Position numbers and translations under genes: made by a program. Of a stretch of DNA of 22,514 nucleotides, positions 1-6,539 are shown piece by piece. The notes beneath the pieces were generated by a model. The model made no database searches. It was not told the origin of the DNA and saw nothing but the letters and a program-made list of their open reading frames with translations. The stretch's first letter is position 1. Each line of letters begins with the position of its first letter. This DNA is from Bacillota bacterium (GTDB taxonomy: Bacteria; Bacillota; Clostridia; Christensenellales; Aristaeellaceae): positions 1 through 22,514 of the forward strand of contig JAEZJP010000121.1 of NCBI GenBank assembly GCA_023415715.1. The letters run 5' to 3'.

Positions 1-40
1 AGCCTAAAAAAATGACGCAAATGCGTCATTTTTTTAGGCT
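1..40. terminator. Palindromic bidirectional terminator after the thioesterase gene
   Basis: A near-perfect palindrome with 19-base arms (core ATGACGCA / TGCGTCAT) is flanked by a run of A on one side and a run of T on the other, so it can act on either strand. It abuts and overlaps by one base the stop codon of the minus-strand thioesterase gene. The first gene to its left is outside the window. Confidence 0.85.
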
Positions 41-510
41 TAAAAGTGCTCCTCGCTGCGCATTTTCCTAAGTTCGCTACGCCGGATGCCGCCCTCCCAC
101 TCCCTGCGCTCCTTGTCTGTTTCCAGTTCGAGGGGTGGCACTGGGGTGGGTTTTTGGTTTTCATCCAGCGCCACCATCACAAGGTAAGCCCGGTTCACAC
201 GCTGCCTTTCACCGTTAAGCGATTCGGCAAATGTGTCCACCCGCACCTCCATGCTTGTATGGCCAACATAGGTGACGCATCCGGTCAGCACGATGGTGGT
301 GTTCAAATGAGCCGATGATTGGAATTCCAGCCGGTCCACGCAGGCGGTGGTCACTTCCCTTCCGCTGTGCCGCCGGGCCACCACGGCAGCCACTATATCG
401 ATCCAGGCCATCAGCCTGCCGCCAAACAGGCGGTTGTAGCCGTTGATGTCCTCCGGCAATACGATATGCACCTGTTCGGTGCGGGAATCGGAAACTTTTT
501 TAGGCATCAT
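40..510 (-). CDS. Acyl-CoA thioesterase, hotdog fold (YciA/BACH-like)
   Basis: This 156-residue protein is a single hotdog domain that probably hydrolyses acyl-CoA to free acid and CoA in the cytosol. The diagnostic segment is NRLFGGRLMAWID (residues 26-38), which matches the N-x(3)-GG-x-LM-x-WID signature of the acyl-CoA hydrolase family, with Asn26 and Asp38 at the usual active-site positions. No signal peptide is present. The start ATG at 510 is preceded by GGGAGG eight bases upstream; a second ATG follows directly. The first 11 bases overlap the end of the upstream glycosyltransferase-like gene, so the two are co-transcribed and probably translationally coupled. The last 20 or so residues are charged and low in complexity. 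The substrate chain length cannot be inferred. Family assignment is confident. Confidence 0.88.
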   Translation of the reverse strand: MMPKKVSDSRTEQVHIVLPEDINGYNRLFGGRLMAWIDIVAAVVARRHSGREVTTACVDRLEFQSSAHLNTTIVLTGCVTYVGHTSMEVRVDTFAESLNGERQRVNRAYLVMVALDENQKPTPVPPLELETDKERREWEGGIRRSELRKMRSEEHF

Positions 511-1963
511 ACAGCATTCCTCCCGAAATCAAAGGCTGGCATAAAGACAGGAGCATGTGCTTTTTTTCCATGGGATGCAGCGAAAAAGCATCCGGATATG
601 TATCCGCCATGCACTTGAAAAGGCCAGCATCCCCCTGCCCCATCTCCGGGGCGGGATTCAGAATCGACGCTGTTTCAAGCAGCCAGCCAATCTTTTCCCT
701 GGGCACCACCACAAGCCCCGTATCCAACTCACCGTCCACCTGCGCCAGGTGGATTTTATTATCCGCCAGCGCATCCCACAAAAATACGGCGGAAAGAGGA
801 ACGGGATGCTTTACATAATCCATATCGATCCAGCCATAATGGGTATGGGAGGGAAACTGATAGGATGCCTCTGCGATGAAATAGGGCTTGCTGCGTAAAA
901 ATGCTTCCTCGCTGCCAAAGGAAGGCAAACCGTCCTCTCCCTCCTGCCGTGCGTAGGTATTGGGCAGTATCTTAAGCAGCAGTCTTGCTTTATCCTGCGG
1001 GCAGTAACAGCACAGGGACAGGCGTTTTAGTTCCGCCATGTTCTTAAACAGCGTCAGATGAACATCCTGAGGCGTGCGGGGCTCGAATTTGCCCAAGGCC
1101 GTGGCCAGCATCACCCGGGCGATAGGCGTTTCCTTCCGCCTTAAGATCAGCTGCCGCAGCCCGTCCGCCAGAGGGAGCTGCACAGGATAGTGCCCGTCCG
1201 GCGTATAGATGCCCAGGCGAGCATTCAGGTCAGCCTCCCGCGATTCAAAAAAGACGCCGCTATCTTCCTCAAACTCCGCAAGGATTGTTTTTAAGTCCCC
1301 CGGCGGTAAGCTCTCTTCAGGAAAGGATGGGGCCGTCAGCCCGCCGATAGACTTCAAATGCGGCACAAAAACCTTAAAACCGCTGCCAAAAGCAGGCAGC
1401 GTAAGGGATAATACACCCGTACCGTCCCATTCGTTATCCCTTGCCGTACGCATCCACTCACCCTGGCCAAAGACAAAGCCGGGGGACAGGAAAAACGACC
1501 GCACCGGTTTAAGCGCGTTCAGTACTTTCATGCCTGGCGCGGTTTGTAGCAGCCCGTTTTGATGAAAGCCCCGAACAGCCAACGCCCTGGGTGCTGCATC
1601 CAACGACAATGTACCGGTGAGCAGCGGCTTTTCAGCCGCCGCCTCATGAAAAGAAGCCAGCAGAGATCTGTCCCAGTCCTCCAGGAAAAATGCTTCGGAT
1701 GTAACCTGCAACGCATATTCCTGACCGCCATACATGCTGTATACCGTTTGCCATGCAGCCTTTTGGGAAAGGCCCTCCCCTGTCATCAGCCTGCATGCGG
1801 CAAGCCCGGCTGCCTTAAAAAAAGGCGCAGGATCGGTATTCTCCTTAGGGCATATGCCAAAGGCTAGCCGGCCCGGCCATTCCGCCTTTTTTACCGCATC
1901 CCGAAGGGTATTAAGGCACCTTTCGGCGCTGCCTCCCGCAATACCGACGTAGATCGATTTCAT
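500..1963 (-). CDS. Two-domain glycosyltransferase-like protein (degenerate GlcNAc-transferase plus HtrL/YibB-like domain)
   Basis: The 487-residue protein has no signal peptide. Its N-terminal part (about 1-110) starts MKSIYVGIAGG and continues with a CLNTLRDAV helix, resembling the start of the GlcNAc-transferase family (Pfam Glyco_tran GlcNAc, GT60-like). The segment YALQVTSEAFFLEDWD (83-98) lines up with the family's DSH...WD motif, but the metal-binding D-x-H is replaced by TSE, so this half may be inactive. The C-terminal part (about 300-475) includes KPYFIAEASYQ and HYGWIDMDY (to residue 383), resembling the HtrL/YibB glycosyltransferase-like family. The start at 1963 is chosen because AGGAGG lies four bases upstream; an in-frame ATG at 2005 has no ribosome binding site and lies inside the untranslated leader. 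It is the first gene of a two-gene unit with the thioesterase. Domain assignments come from motif memory and are moderately sure; substrate unknown. Confidence 0.6.
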   Translation of the reverse strand: MKSIYVGIAGGSAERCLNTLRDAVKKAEWPGRLAFGICPKENTDPAPFFKAAGLAACRLMTGEGLSQKAAWQTVYSMYGGQEYALQVTSEAFFLEDWDRSLLASFHEAAAEKPLLTGTLSLDAAPRALAVRGFHQNGLLQTAPGMKVLNALKPVRSFFLSPGFVFGQGEWMRTARDNEWDGTGVLSLTLPAFGSGFKVFVPHLKSIGGLTAPSFPEESLPPGDLKTILAEFEEDSGVFFESREADLNARLGIYTPDGHYPVQLPLADGLRQLILRRKETPIARVMLATALGKFEPRTPQDVHLTLFKNMAELKRLSLCCYCPQDKARLLLKILPNTYARQEGEDGLPSFGSEEAFLRSKPYFIAEASYQFPSHTHYGWIDMDYVKHPVPLSAVFLWDALADNKIHLAQVDGELDTGLVVVPREKIGWLLETASILNPAPEMGQGDAGLFKCMADTYPDAFSLHPMEKKHMLLSLCQPLISGGMLYDA

Positions 1964-1990
1964 GCATCCTCCTGCCAACCGATTTTCCCT

Positions 1991-2019
1991 ATTATACCTT
2001 TCCAATTTGTATGCGTCAA
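1991..2019 (-). promoter_or_regulatory. Sigma-A promoter for the glycosyltransferase-like gene
   Basis: On the minus strand TTGACG (2019-2014) and a perfect TATAAT (1996-1991) are separated by 17 bases. Transcription should start near 1984, giving a leader of about 20 bases before the AGGAGG ribosome binding site and the ATG at 1963. This also supports 1963 over 2005 as the start, because 2005 falls within the promoter. Confidence 0.8.
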
Positions 2020-2062
2020 CGAAGTCTGATGAAAAGAAAACGAAGGAAATTCAGGCGGTATC

Positions 2063-2091
2063 TTGAAAGAAAATGGCAAGTCCTGTACAAT
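2063..2091 (+). promoter_or_regulatory. Sigma-A promoter of gdhA
   Basis: TTGAAA (2063-2068) and TACAAT (2086-2091) are separated by 17 bases. Transcription should start near 2098, which leaves an 85-base leader before the gdhA start codon at 2183. The promoter is divergent from that of the glycosyltransferase-like gene, with about 43 bases between the two -35 boxes. Confidence 0.75.
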
Positions 2092-2097
2092 GTGGAA

Positions 2098-2182
2098 AGA
2101 CCGGATGACTTGTGTTTGACCGTTTCAAAGGCGCAGCGGTCTTGGTTTTGTTGCGCCCCCCAAATGAAAGGAGGGCTTTTTT
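2098..2182 (+). promoter_or_regulatory. gdhA leader with competing hairpins, possible attenuator
   Basis: Three hairpins can be drawn in the 85-base leader. Hairpin A pairs GACCG (2118-2122) with CGGTC (2137-2141). Hairpin B pairs GGCGCA (2130-2135) with TGCGCC (2152-2157) and extends to 10 pairs with wobbles. Hairpin C pairs GCCCCCC (2155-2161) with GGAGGGC (2170-2176), one mismatch; it buries the ribosome binding site and is followed by six T residues just before the ATG. B excludes both A and C, which is the layout of an on/off switch. It matches no riboswitch class that I recognise, and GC-rich chance pairing is possible. Confidence 0.35.
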
Positions 2183-3520
2183 ATGCCCAGCTATGCTTTA
2201 CGGGTGTTAGCGGAACTTCAAAGCCGCAATGCCCACGAACCGGAGTTTCTTCAGGCAGCCCAGGAGATTTTTACAACGCTTGATCCCGTGATCCAGCGTC
2301 ATCCCGAATATGAACGCGCAGGGCTGCTGGAGAGGCTGGTGGAACCGGAGCGGGCCATCCTCTTCCGCGTGCCCTGGATCGACGATGCAGGCCAGGTGCG
2401 GGTGAACAGGGGTTACCGTGTACAGTTCAACAGCGCCATCGGGCCCATCAAGGGCGGTCTCCGTCTGCACCCCAGCGTGAACCTGTCCATCATTAAATTC
2501 CTGGGCTTTGAGCAGATCTTAAAGAACAGCCTCACGGGCCTGCCCATCGGCGGCGGCAAAGGCGGCAGCGACTTTGACCCCAAGGGCAAGAGCGATAATG
2601 AGGTTATGCGTTTTTGCCAGAGCTTCATGACGGAACTATACCGCCACATCGGCCAGGACATCGACGTGCCCGCCGGGGACATCGGCGTAGGCGGCCGGGA
2701 GATAGGCTTCCTGTTCGGCCAGTATAAGCGCCTGACAGGCCTGTACGAAGGCGTTCTCACAGGCAAGGGCCTCACCTATGGCGGCAGTCTTGGCCGTACG
2801 GAGGCCACGGGATACGGCCTGTGCTACCTGACCCAGGAAATGATGCGCTATCATGGCCATGATGTTTTGGGCAAGCGCGTGATTATCTCCGGCTCCGGCA
2901 ATGTAGCCATCTATGCCGCACAGAAGATCACGCAGATGGGCGGCCTGGTGGTAGTCATGAGCGATTCCGACGGATATATTGTAGATGAAAAAGGCATTGA
3001 TCTTGCGCTGGTAAAGGAAATCAAGGAGGTGCGCCGCGGCCGTATCCGTGAATACGTTCAGGCCGTACCGCATGCCGAATACACACCCGGCTTCCGGGGC
3101 ATTTGGACTGTATCCTGCCAGATCGCACTGCCTTGCGCCTCGCAAAATGAGCTTGATGCCGAAGGCGCACGGGCGCTTGTCAAAAATGGTGTCATTGCCG
3201 TGGCCGAAGGCGCCAATATGCCTTCCACCTTGGAGGCCGCCCATATCTTTCAGCAAAATGGCGTTCTCTTTGCGCCGGGAAAAGCGGCCAATGCCGGCGG
3301 CGTAGCCGTAAGCGCCCTGGAAATGAGCCAGAACAGCCTGCGCATTGGCTGGACATTTGAAGAGGTGGATGCCAAGCTCTTCAACATCATGAAGAACATC
3401 TTTCAAAAGTCCGCGGAAGCCGCGGAGGCCTACGGCATGGCGGGGAACTATATCGCAGGCGCCAATATTGCCGGTTTCCTCAAGGTAGCCGATGCCATGC
3501 TGGCCCAAGGCGCGGTGTAA
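2183..3520 (+). CDS. gdhA: NADP-type glutamate dehydrogenase
   Basis: Catalyses the reversible reductive amination of 2-oxoglutarate to glutamate, linking ammonium assimilation to carbon metabolism in the cytosol. The 445-residue length is close to that of the hexameric bacterial enzyme (about 447). Visible landmarks are the substrate loop IGPIKGGLR with Lys90, Lys114 in LKNSLTG, the GGGKGG loop with Lys126, the catalytic Asp166 in PAGDIGVGGREIG, the Rossmann turn SGSGNVA (236-242) and EGANMPST. One deviation is CQIALPCASQNELD (312-325), where the family usually has CDIALPCATQNEL; Asp is Gln at 313. The start is fixed by AAAGGAGGG ending seven bases upstream of ATG 2183. It is monocistronic, with its own promoter and a structured leader. 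Identity is near certain; cofactor preference (NADP) is inferred from family resemblance. Confidence 0.96.
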   Translation: MPSYALRVLAELQSRNAHEPEFLQAAQEIFTTLDPVIQRHPEYERAGLLERLVEPERAILFRVPWIDDAGQVRVNRGYRVQFNSAIGPIKGGLRLHPSVNLSIIKFLGFEQILKNSLTGLPIGGGKGGSDFDPKGKSDNEVMRFCQSFMTELYRHIGQDIDVPAGDIGVGGREIGFLFGQYKRLTGLYEGVLTGKGLTYGGSLGRTEATGYGLCYLTQEMMRYHGHDVLGKRVIISGSGNVAIYAAQKITQMGGLVVVMSDSDGYIVDEKGIDLALVKEIKEVRRGRIREYVQAVPHAEYTPGFRGIWTVSCQIALPCASQNELDAEGARALVKNGVIAVAEGANMPSTLEAAHIFQQNGVLFAPGKAANAGGVAVSALEMSQNSLRIGWTFEEVDAKLFNIMKNIFQKSAEAAEAYGMAGNYIAGANIAGFLKVADAMLAQGAV

Positions 3521-3868
3521 GGTTACGATGGGGGCGCTGCCCCCATACCCCCGCCAAAGGTTCCGAAGCTGAGCGCCGCCTGTGGCGGATGAAGCGAGGC
3601 GGAGGAAGCTGGCGAAACAAGCGGTGGGAGCGGCAGCGAACCAGCGCGCCGATTGAGCCAGCCGGAATTCATCCCTTTTGAATCCCCTATTATGGAAAGC
3701 ATAAAGAACATCTTTACAAGTTCAGTATTTATTGAAACTCAAGGGGGCGGTTTGAAACCCGTCCCCTTTGCTATTGCGGGGACAAATAGCATTCTTTGCA
3801 TACATCCCTAACATGGGGATTCTCAAGGGGCTTTGTCCCTTGAGCAGGGATGCAAGGGACGGAGTCCC
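3521..3868. repeat. Non-coding stretch with several hairpin repeats
   Basis: No convincing gene is present. The stretch begins with GGGGGC-GCT-GCCCCC (3530-3544), followed by a GC-rich purine-biased segment to about 3655 with small imperfect hairpins such as CCGCC-TGT-GGCGG. An AT-richer part follows, then the hairpin at 3741-3769 and the paired AAGGG/CCCTT hairpins at 3822-3872. The composition and the density of dyads suggest intergenic repeat elements rather than decayed coding sequence. Whether they recur elsewhere in the genome cannot be tested here. Confidence 0.55.
3741..3769 (+). terminator. Possible gdhA terminator hairpin
   Basis: AAGGGGGCGGTTT, a G, and AAACCCGTCCCCTT form an imperfect palindrome ending in CCCCTTT. 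It lies 220 bases after the gdhA stop, and the T-run is only three bases long, so termination strength is doubtful. Confidence 0.35.
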
Positions 3869-3872
3869 TTGC
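3822..3872. repeat. Two adjacent AAGGG/CCCTT hairpins (REP-like)
   Basis: CTCAAGGG (3822-3829) pairs with CCCTTGAG (3837-3844), and GCAAGGGA (3852-3859) pairs with TCCCTTGC (3865-3872). Each stem is a perfect 8 bp, the two share the AAGGG/CCCTT core, and they are seven bases apart. The second hairpin overlaps the -35 element of the next gene. The arrangement resembles palindromic intergenic repeats of Clostridia; there is no T-run. Confidence 0.6.
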
Positions 3873-3897
3873 CTGGATCGTTATATAATGGTATACT
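3869..3897 (+). promoter_or_regulatory. Promoter of the VanY-type carboxypeptidase gene
   Basis: TTGCCT (3869-3874) and TATACT (3892-3897) are 17 bases apart, giving a start near 3904. A second -10-like TATAAT at 3884-3889 has no matching -35. The -35 box is partly formed by the right arm of the preceding hairpin repeat. Confidence 0.55.
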
Positions 3898-3925
3898 GAT
3901 GATATTGAAAAATTTGGGAGGCAGC

Positions 3926-5011
3926 ATGCGCAGTAATAAGCATAAAAGAAAACAGAGCGTCCCTCAGATGATCGGCTATGTGCTGCTTTGCATATTATTG
4001 GTGGTCATCGGCTGGCTGGGAGCCAATGTGGCAGCTCTGTCTGGGCGCACGGCGGAAGAAATGCGTTTGACGCCTACCCCAGCCCCATCAGCCGGGTTCA
4101 TTCAATTAATGACGCAGGATCCCAACCAGCCGACGCCAACGCCAACCGAGCAGATGCTTCACAACGGCGCCAAGGGTGAAGATGTGGAAAAGCTGCAATC
4201 ACGCCTGAAGGAACTGGGTTTTTATAACGGAGAAGTGGACGGGCAGTTCGGCAACGGCACAAAAGCCGCCGTCACACTCTTCCAGTCACAGAACGGTCTG
4301 GAAGCTGACGGCATCGTAGGCCCCGCCACCAAGGAACTGCTTTTTTCCGACCAGGCCAAGCATGTCGTCATTACCCCCACCCCGCCGCCCACGCCAACGC
4401 CTGATCCCAACAGCTCCATCGCAGCAGGACGGCCTATCCTCGTAAACAGGCAAAACCTTCTCCCGGAGGACTTCAGCCCAAGGCAGCTGGTGAACATGCG
4501 TGAAGTATGCCCCAGCGATATCGTCACCATCAAGGGCAGCGAAATCCAGGGGGAAAAAGAAGCGGTGGACGCGCTGGTGACTATGCTTCGCGCCGCCCAT
4601 AACGACGGGATCACCGTTTGGCAGGTGAGCGCGGGATACCGATCTGTGGCATACCAACAGCAATTGTTTGATGAGCAGGTGGCCGCCTACGTGGCGGATG
4701 GGAAAAAGCGCGCCGATGCCATTTCTGCCACAAAACTAACCGTGGCCGACCCTGGCGCCAGCGAGCATCACACCGGGCTGGCCTTTGATATCACAGTGCC
4801 GGGTACCACCTTCAAGGGCACGCAGCAGGCGCTGTGGCTAGCTGCCCACTGCTGGGACTATGGCTTTATCATCCGCTATGAGGAGGATAAGCAAAAGATC
4901 ACCGGCTTTATCGCGGAGCCCTGGCATATCCGTTATGTAGGCTTGCCCCACAGCACCATCATGCGGGATCACGGCTGGGCGCTGGAAGAATATCTGCAGC
5001 AGTTGAACTGA
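3926..5011 (+). CDS. Membrane-anchored peptidoglycan-binding D-alanyl-D-alanine carboxypeptidase (VanY family)
   Basis: Predicted to bind cell wall and cleave the terminal D-Ala from peptidoglycan stem peptides outside the membrane. In the 361-residue protein, a basic N-terminus is followed by one membrane segment (about 15-38), a Pro/Thr-rich linker (48-76), a peptidoglycan-binding type 1 domain (about 80-140, with VEKLQSRLKELGFYNG and VDGQFGNGT), a second TPTP linker (148-163) and a VanY domain (about 190-358). The zinc site is visible as SEHHTGLAFD (His281, Asp288) and EPWH (Glu331 as base, His334 as ligand). The start at 3926 has GGGAGG five bases upstream; an earlier in-frame GTG-type start would run back through the hairpin repeat and the promoter and is rejected. 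It appears to be a single-gene unit ending at a terminator. Family is certain; D,D- rather than L,D-specificity is inferred. Confidence 0.9.
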   Translation: MRSNKHKRKQSVPQMIGYVLLCILLVVIGWLGANVAALSGRTAEEMRLTPTPAPSAGFIQLMTQDPNQPTPTPTEQMLHNGAKGEDVEKLQSRLKELGFYNGEVDGQFGNGTKAAVTLFQSQNGLEADGIVGPATKELLFSDQAKHVVITPTPPPTPTPDPNSSIAAGRPILVNRQNLLPEDFSPRQLVNMREVCPSDIVTIKGSEIQGEKEAVDALVTMLRAAHNDGITVWQVSAGYRSVAYQQQLFDEQVAAYVADGKKRADAISATKLTVADPGASEHHTGLAFDITVPGTTFKGTQQALWLAAHCWDYGFIIRYEEDKQKITGFIAEPWHIRYVGLPHSTIMRDHGWALEEYLQQLN

Positions 5012-5043
5012 TATTGCATGATAATAGGCGTCCCAAATAAACA

Positions 5044-5079
5044 CAGCCGTCCCAAACAATATGGGGCGGCTGCCTTTTT
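5044..5079. terminator. Intrinsic terminator between convergent genes
   Basis: CAGCCGTCCC (5044-5053) pairs with GGGGCGGCTG (5063-5072), with one G-T wobble, and is followed by CCTTTTT on the plus strand. It ends the VanY-type gene and may also serve the minus-strand gene ending at 5117, although the T-run on that strand is weak. Confidence 0.85.
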
Positions 5080-5116
5080 AATCTCTTTTATGTTCTTAAT
5101 CCAGATGATGCTCTTA

Positions 5117-6391
5117 TCAGGAGGCCAGGCCGGCGTTTGAATCATCCGTTACCTTATCCGGCGCCTGCTTCCGCCTTGCCCACCACCTGACCCACATCAC
5201 CGTAACGGACAATGCGGCGCCAGCGCTGAACCATCCCGTCAGCATGCCATAGAACCGGATATGGTTGAGCTCCGGGCTTCTAAGTTCCTGCAGCCTGGAG
5301 GCACTTTGCCATACCTGCCAGAAGGCGGTTTGAATGTCCTTCCACTCCACCAGGATGGCCGGCACCCACTCGGTAAAGGTATACACGGGCTCCACCAGGT
5401 AGGAGATCAGCCAGGAGATCATAAATGCCAGTATGCCGTACCCCGCGGCCAGCGCCAGAATTCCAATGGAGAGGCGGGGCATAAGCTTGATTGCATACTC
5501 CCGTAATAACCTTTGCTTATAATCCGCAAAGAAGCGCCTGAATTGACCGTTCCAGATGGAAAGAAGCCTGAAGAATACCGCCACGCCTGCAAAGAACAGC
5601 AGCACACGGATGGGCAGCGTGGCTCCCATGGCTTCCTTGCCAAGATCGATCAGCGTTCCGCCCGCGCTCCAGTTTTCCATGGCCGTGGCAAAGGTGGATC
5701 GCGCACCCGCGCCGGGGATAGGCCTCACTGTTACCTGCAACGCCTGCAGCTGGATTTCCTTGTCCCAAAGATAAGCCAAGGGGACATAAGCGCCGTAGTC
5801 CTCGCTGTCACCCACCGTTTTGGTATGCCTCAAAATGCCAACCACGGTGAATTTGATGCCGGATACCGTCACCGTGCGGCCGATAGGCTGCGAAATCTTG
5901 AATAGAGCCAGGGCCAATTGCTCATCCAGGAGAATGACGTCCGCGCCTTTTTCCAATTCCTCCCGGTAAAACAACCGCCCAAAGTGCAGATATTGGGTAT
6001 TGAGCCTGTACGCGTTTTCGTTCAGCGCGGTAAGCCTGGCCTGCTTTGTTTCCTCCGTATCGCCTGCAAAGCTTGCTTTTTCCAGGATGCCGCTCATGGT
6101 ATATGTATCCATGATGCCGCTCCAGTTCCCGGCTGCGGTTTTCAAACTCTCCCACAGCGTCAATGCAGCCTGGTTGGGCTTTGCAACCGGCGTTTCCTCC
6201 TGGTCATCCTGCTCTCCATCCTGCTGCTGATCCTGCTGCTGGTCCTGCTGCTGGCTGTTTGCCTGCATCTGCGGCGCGGGAATTAGATATTGCAGGTCAC
6301 GGCCCACGGCGTTTATCTGAAAGGCCGACAGCGCGAGTACGGCGGCGCAGATGAATAGCATCAAATAGCCCCGTAACTTTTTTTCCTTCAT
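5117..6391 (-). CDS. MacB/FtsX-like ABC permease-type membrane protein with extracellular core domain
   Basis: The 424-residue protein shows the MacB layout: one N-terminal membrane helix (about 8-28), a large outside domain (about 30-255), then three membrane helices (about 258-280, 307-333 and 380-403). The outside domain contains the MacB periplasmic-core signature DVILLDEQLALALF...PIGRTVTVSGIKFTVVGILR (151-188). A low-complexity Gln/Asp stretch (47-66) follows the first helix and is encoded by 12-base direct repeats. The start has AAGGAG five to six bases upstream. It is the last gene of the minus-strand cluster and is separated from the adaptor gene by a long imperfect palindrome. MacB-like proteins normally pair with an ATPase, either as a fused domain or a neighbouring gene; neither is present here. 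It may work with the adaptor encoded just upstream. Function unknown; domain call fairly sure. Confidence 0.7.
   Translation of the reverse strand: MKEKKLRGYLMLFICAAVLALSAFQINAVGRDLQYLIPAPQMQANSQQQDQQQDQQQDGEQDDQEETPVAKPNQAALTLWESLKTAAGNWSGIMDTYTMSGILEKASFAGDTEETKQARLTALNENAYRLNTQYLHFGRLFYREELEKGADVILLDEQLALALFKISQPIGRTVTVSGIKFTVVGILRHTKTVGDSEDYGAYVPLAYLWDKEIQLQALQVTVRPIPGAGARSTFATAMENWSAGGTLIDLGKEAMGATLPIRVLLFFAGVAVFFRLLSIWNGQFRRFFADYKQRLLREYAIKLMPRLSIGILALAAGYGILAFMISWLISYLVEPVYTFTEWVPAILVEWKDIQTAFWQVWQSASRLQELRSPELNHIRFYGMLTGWFSAGAALSVTVMWVRWWARRKQAPDKVTDDSNAGLAS
6219..6254. repeat. Three 12-base direct repeats encoding Gln-Gln-Gln-Asp
   Basis: Three tandem copies of TCCTGCTGCTG(A/G) lie at 6219-6230, 6231-6242 and 6243-6254. 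They lie inside the MacB-like gene and encode its Gln/Asp-rich linker on the minus strand. The near identity at DNA level suggests recent slippage expansion; the copy number is a multiple of three bases, so the frame is kept. Confidence 0.75.
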
Positions 6392-6412
6392 GGCGTCTCC
6401 TTCCGGCTACTC

Positions 6413-6539
6413 ATACTATTGAAAAACATTAATGCTTTGATGCCGCGAGAGATTTTTGCGCAGTACAAGGAGCGGAAGTCGACGAAGTAATGCGCGAAAA
6501 GATCCGTGGCATCGGAGCGTTAAGGTTTTGAAATAGTAT
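6413..6539. repeat. 127-base imperfect palindrome (MITE-like or long hairpin)
   Basis: The two ends are inverted copies: ATACTATT at 6413-6420 and AATAGTAT at 6532-6539, and similarity continues inward over about 53 bases per arm (roughly three quarters identical), including GATGCC and GCGCA blocks. The centre is about 20 bases. The element fills the gap between the adaptor gene, whose stop codon it overlaps by one base, and the MacB-like gene. No open frame lies inside. It could be a miniature inverted-repeat element or a transcript hairpin that reduces expression of the last gene. Confidence 0.7.

Noticed and set aside
2636..3508. 290-residue minus-strand open frame within gdhA
   Set aside because: It lies wholly opposite the conserved glutamate dehydrogenase gene and shows no protein family pattern.
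6219..6254. Direct repeats as a possible CRISPR fragment
   Set aside because: Units are 12 bases, contiguous without spacers, and in frame within a coding gene.
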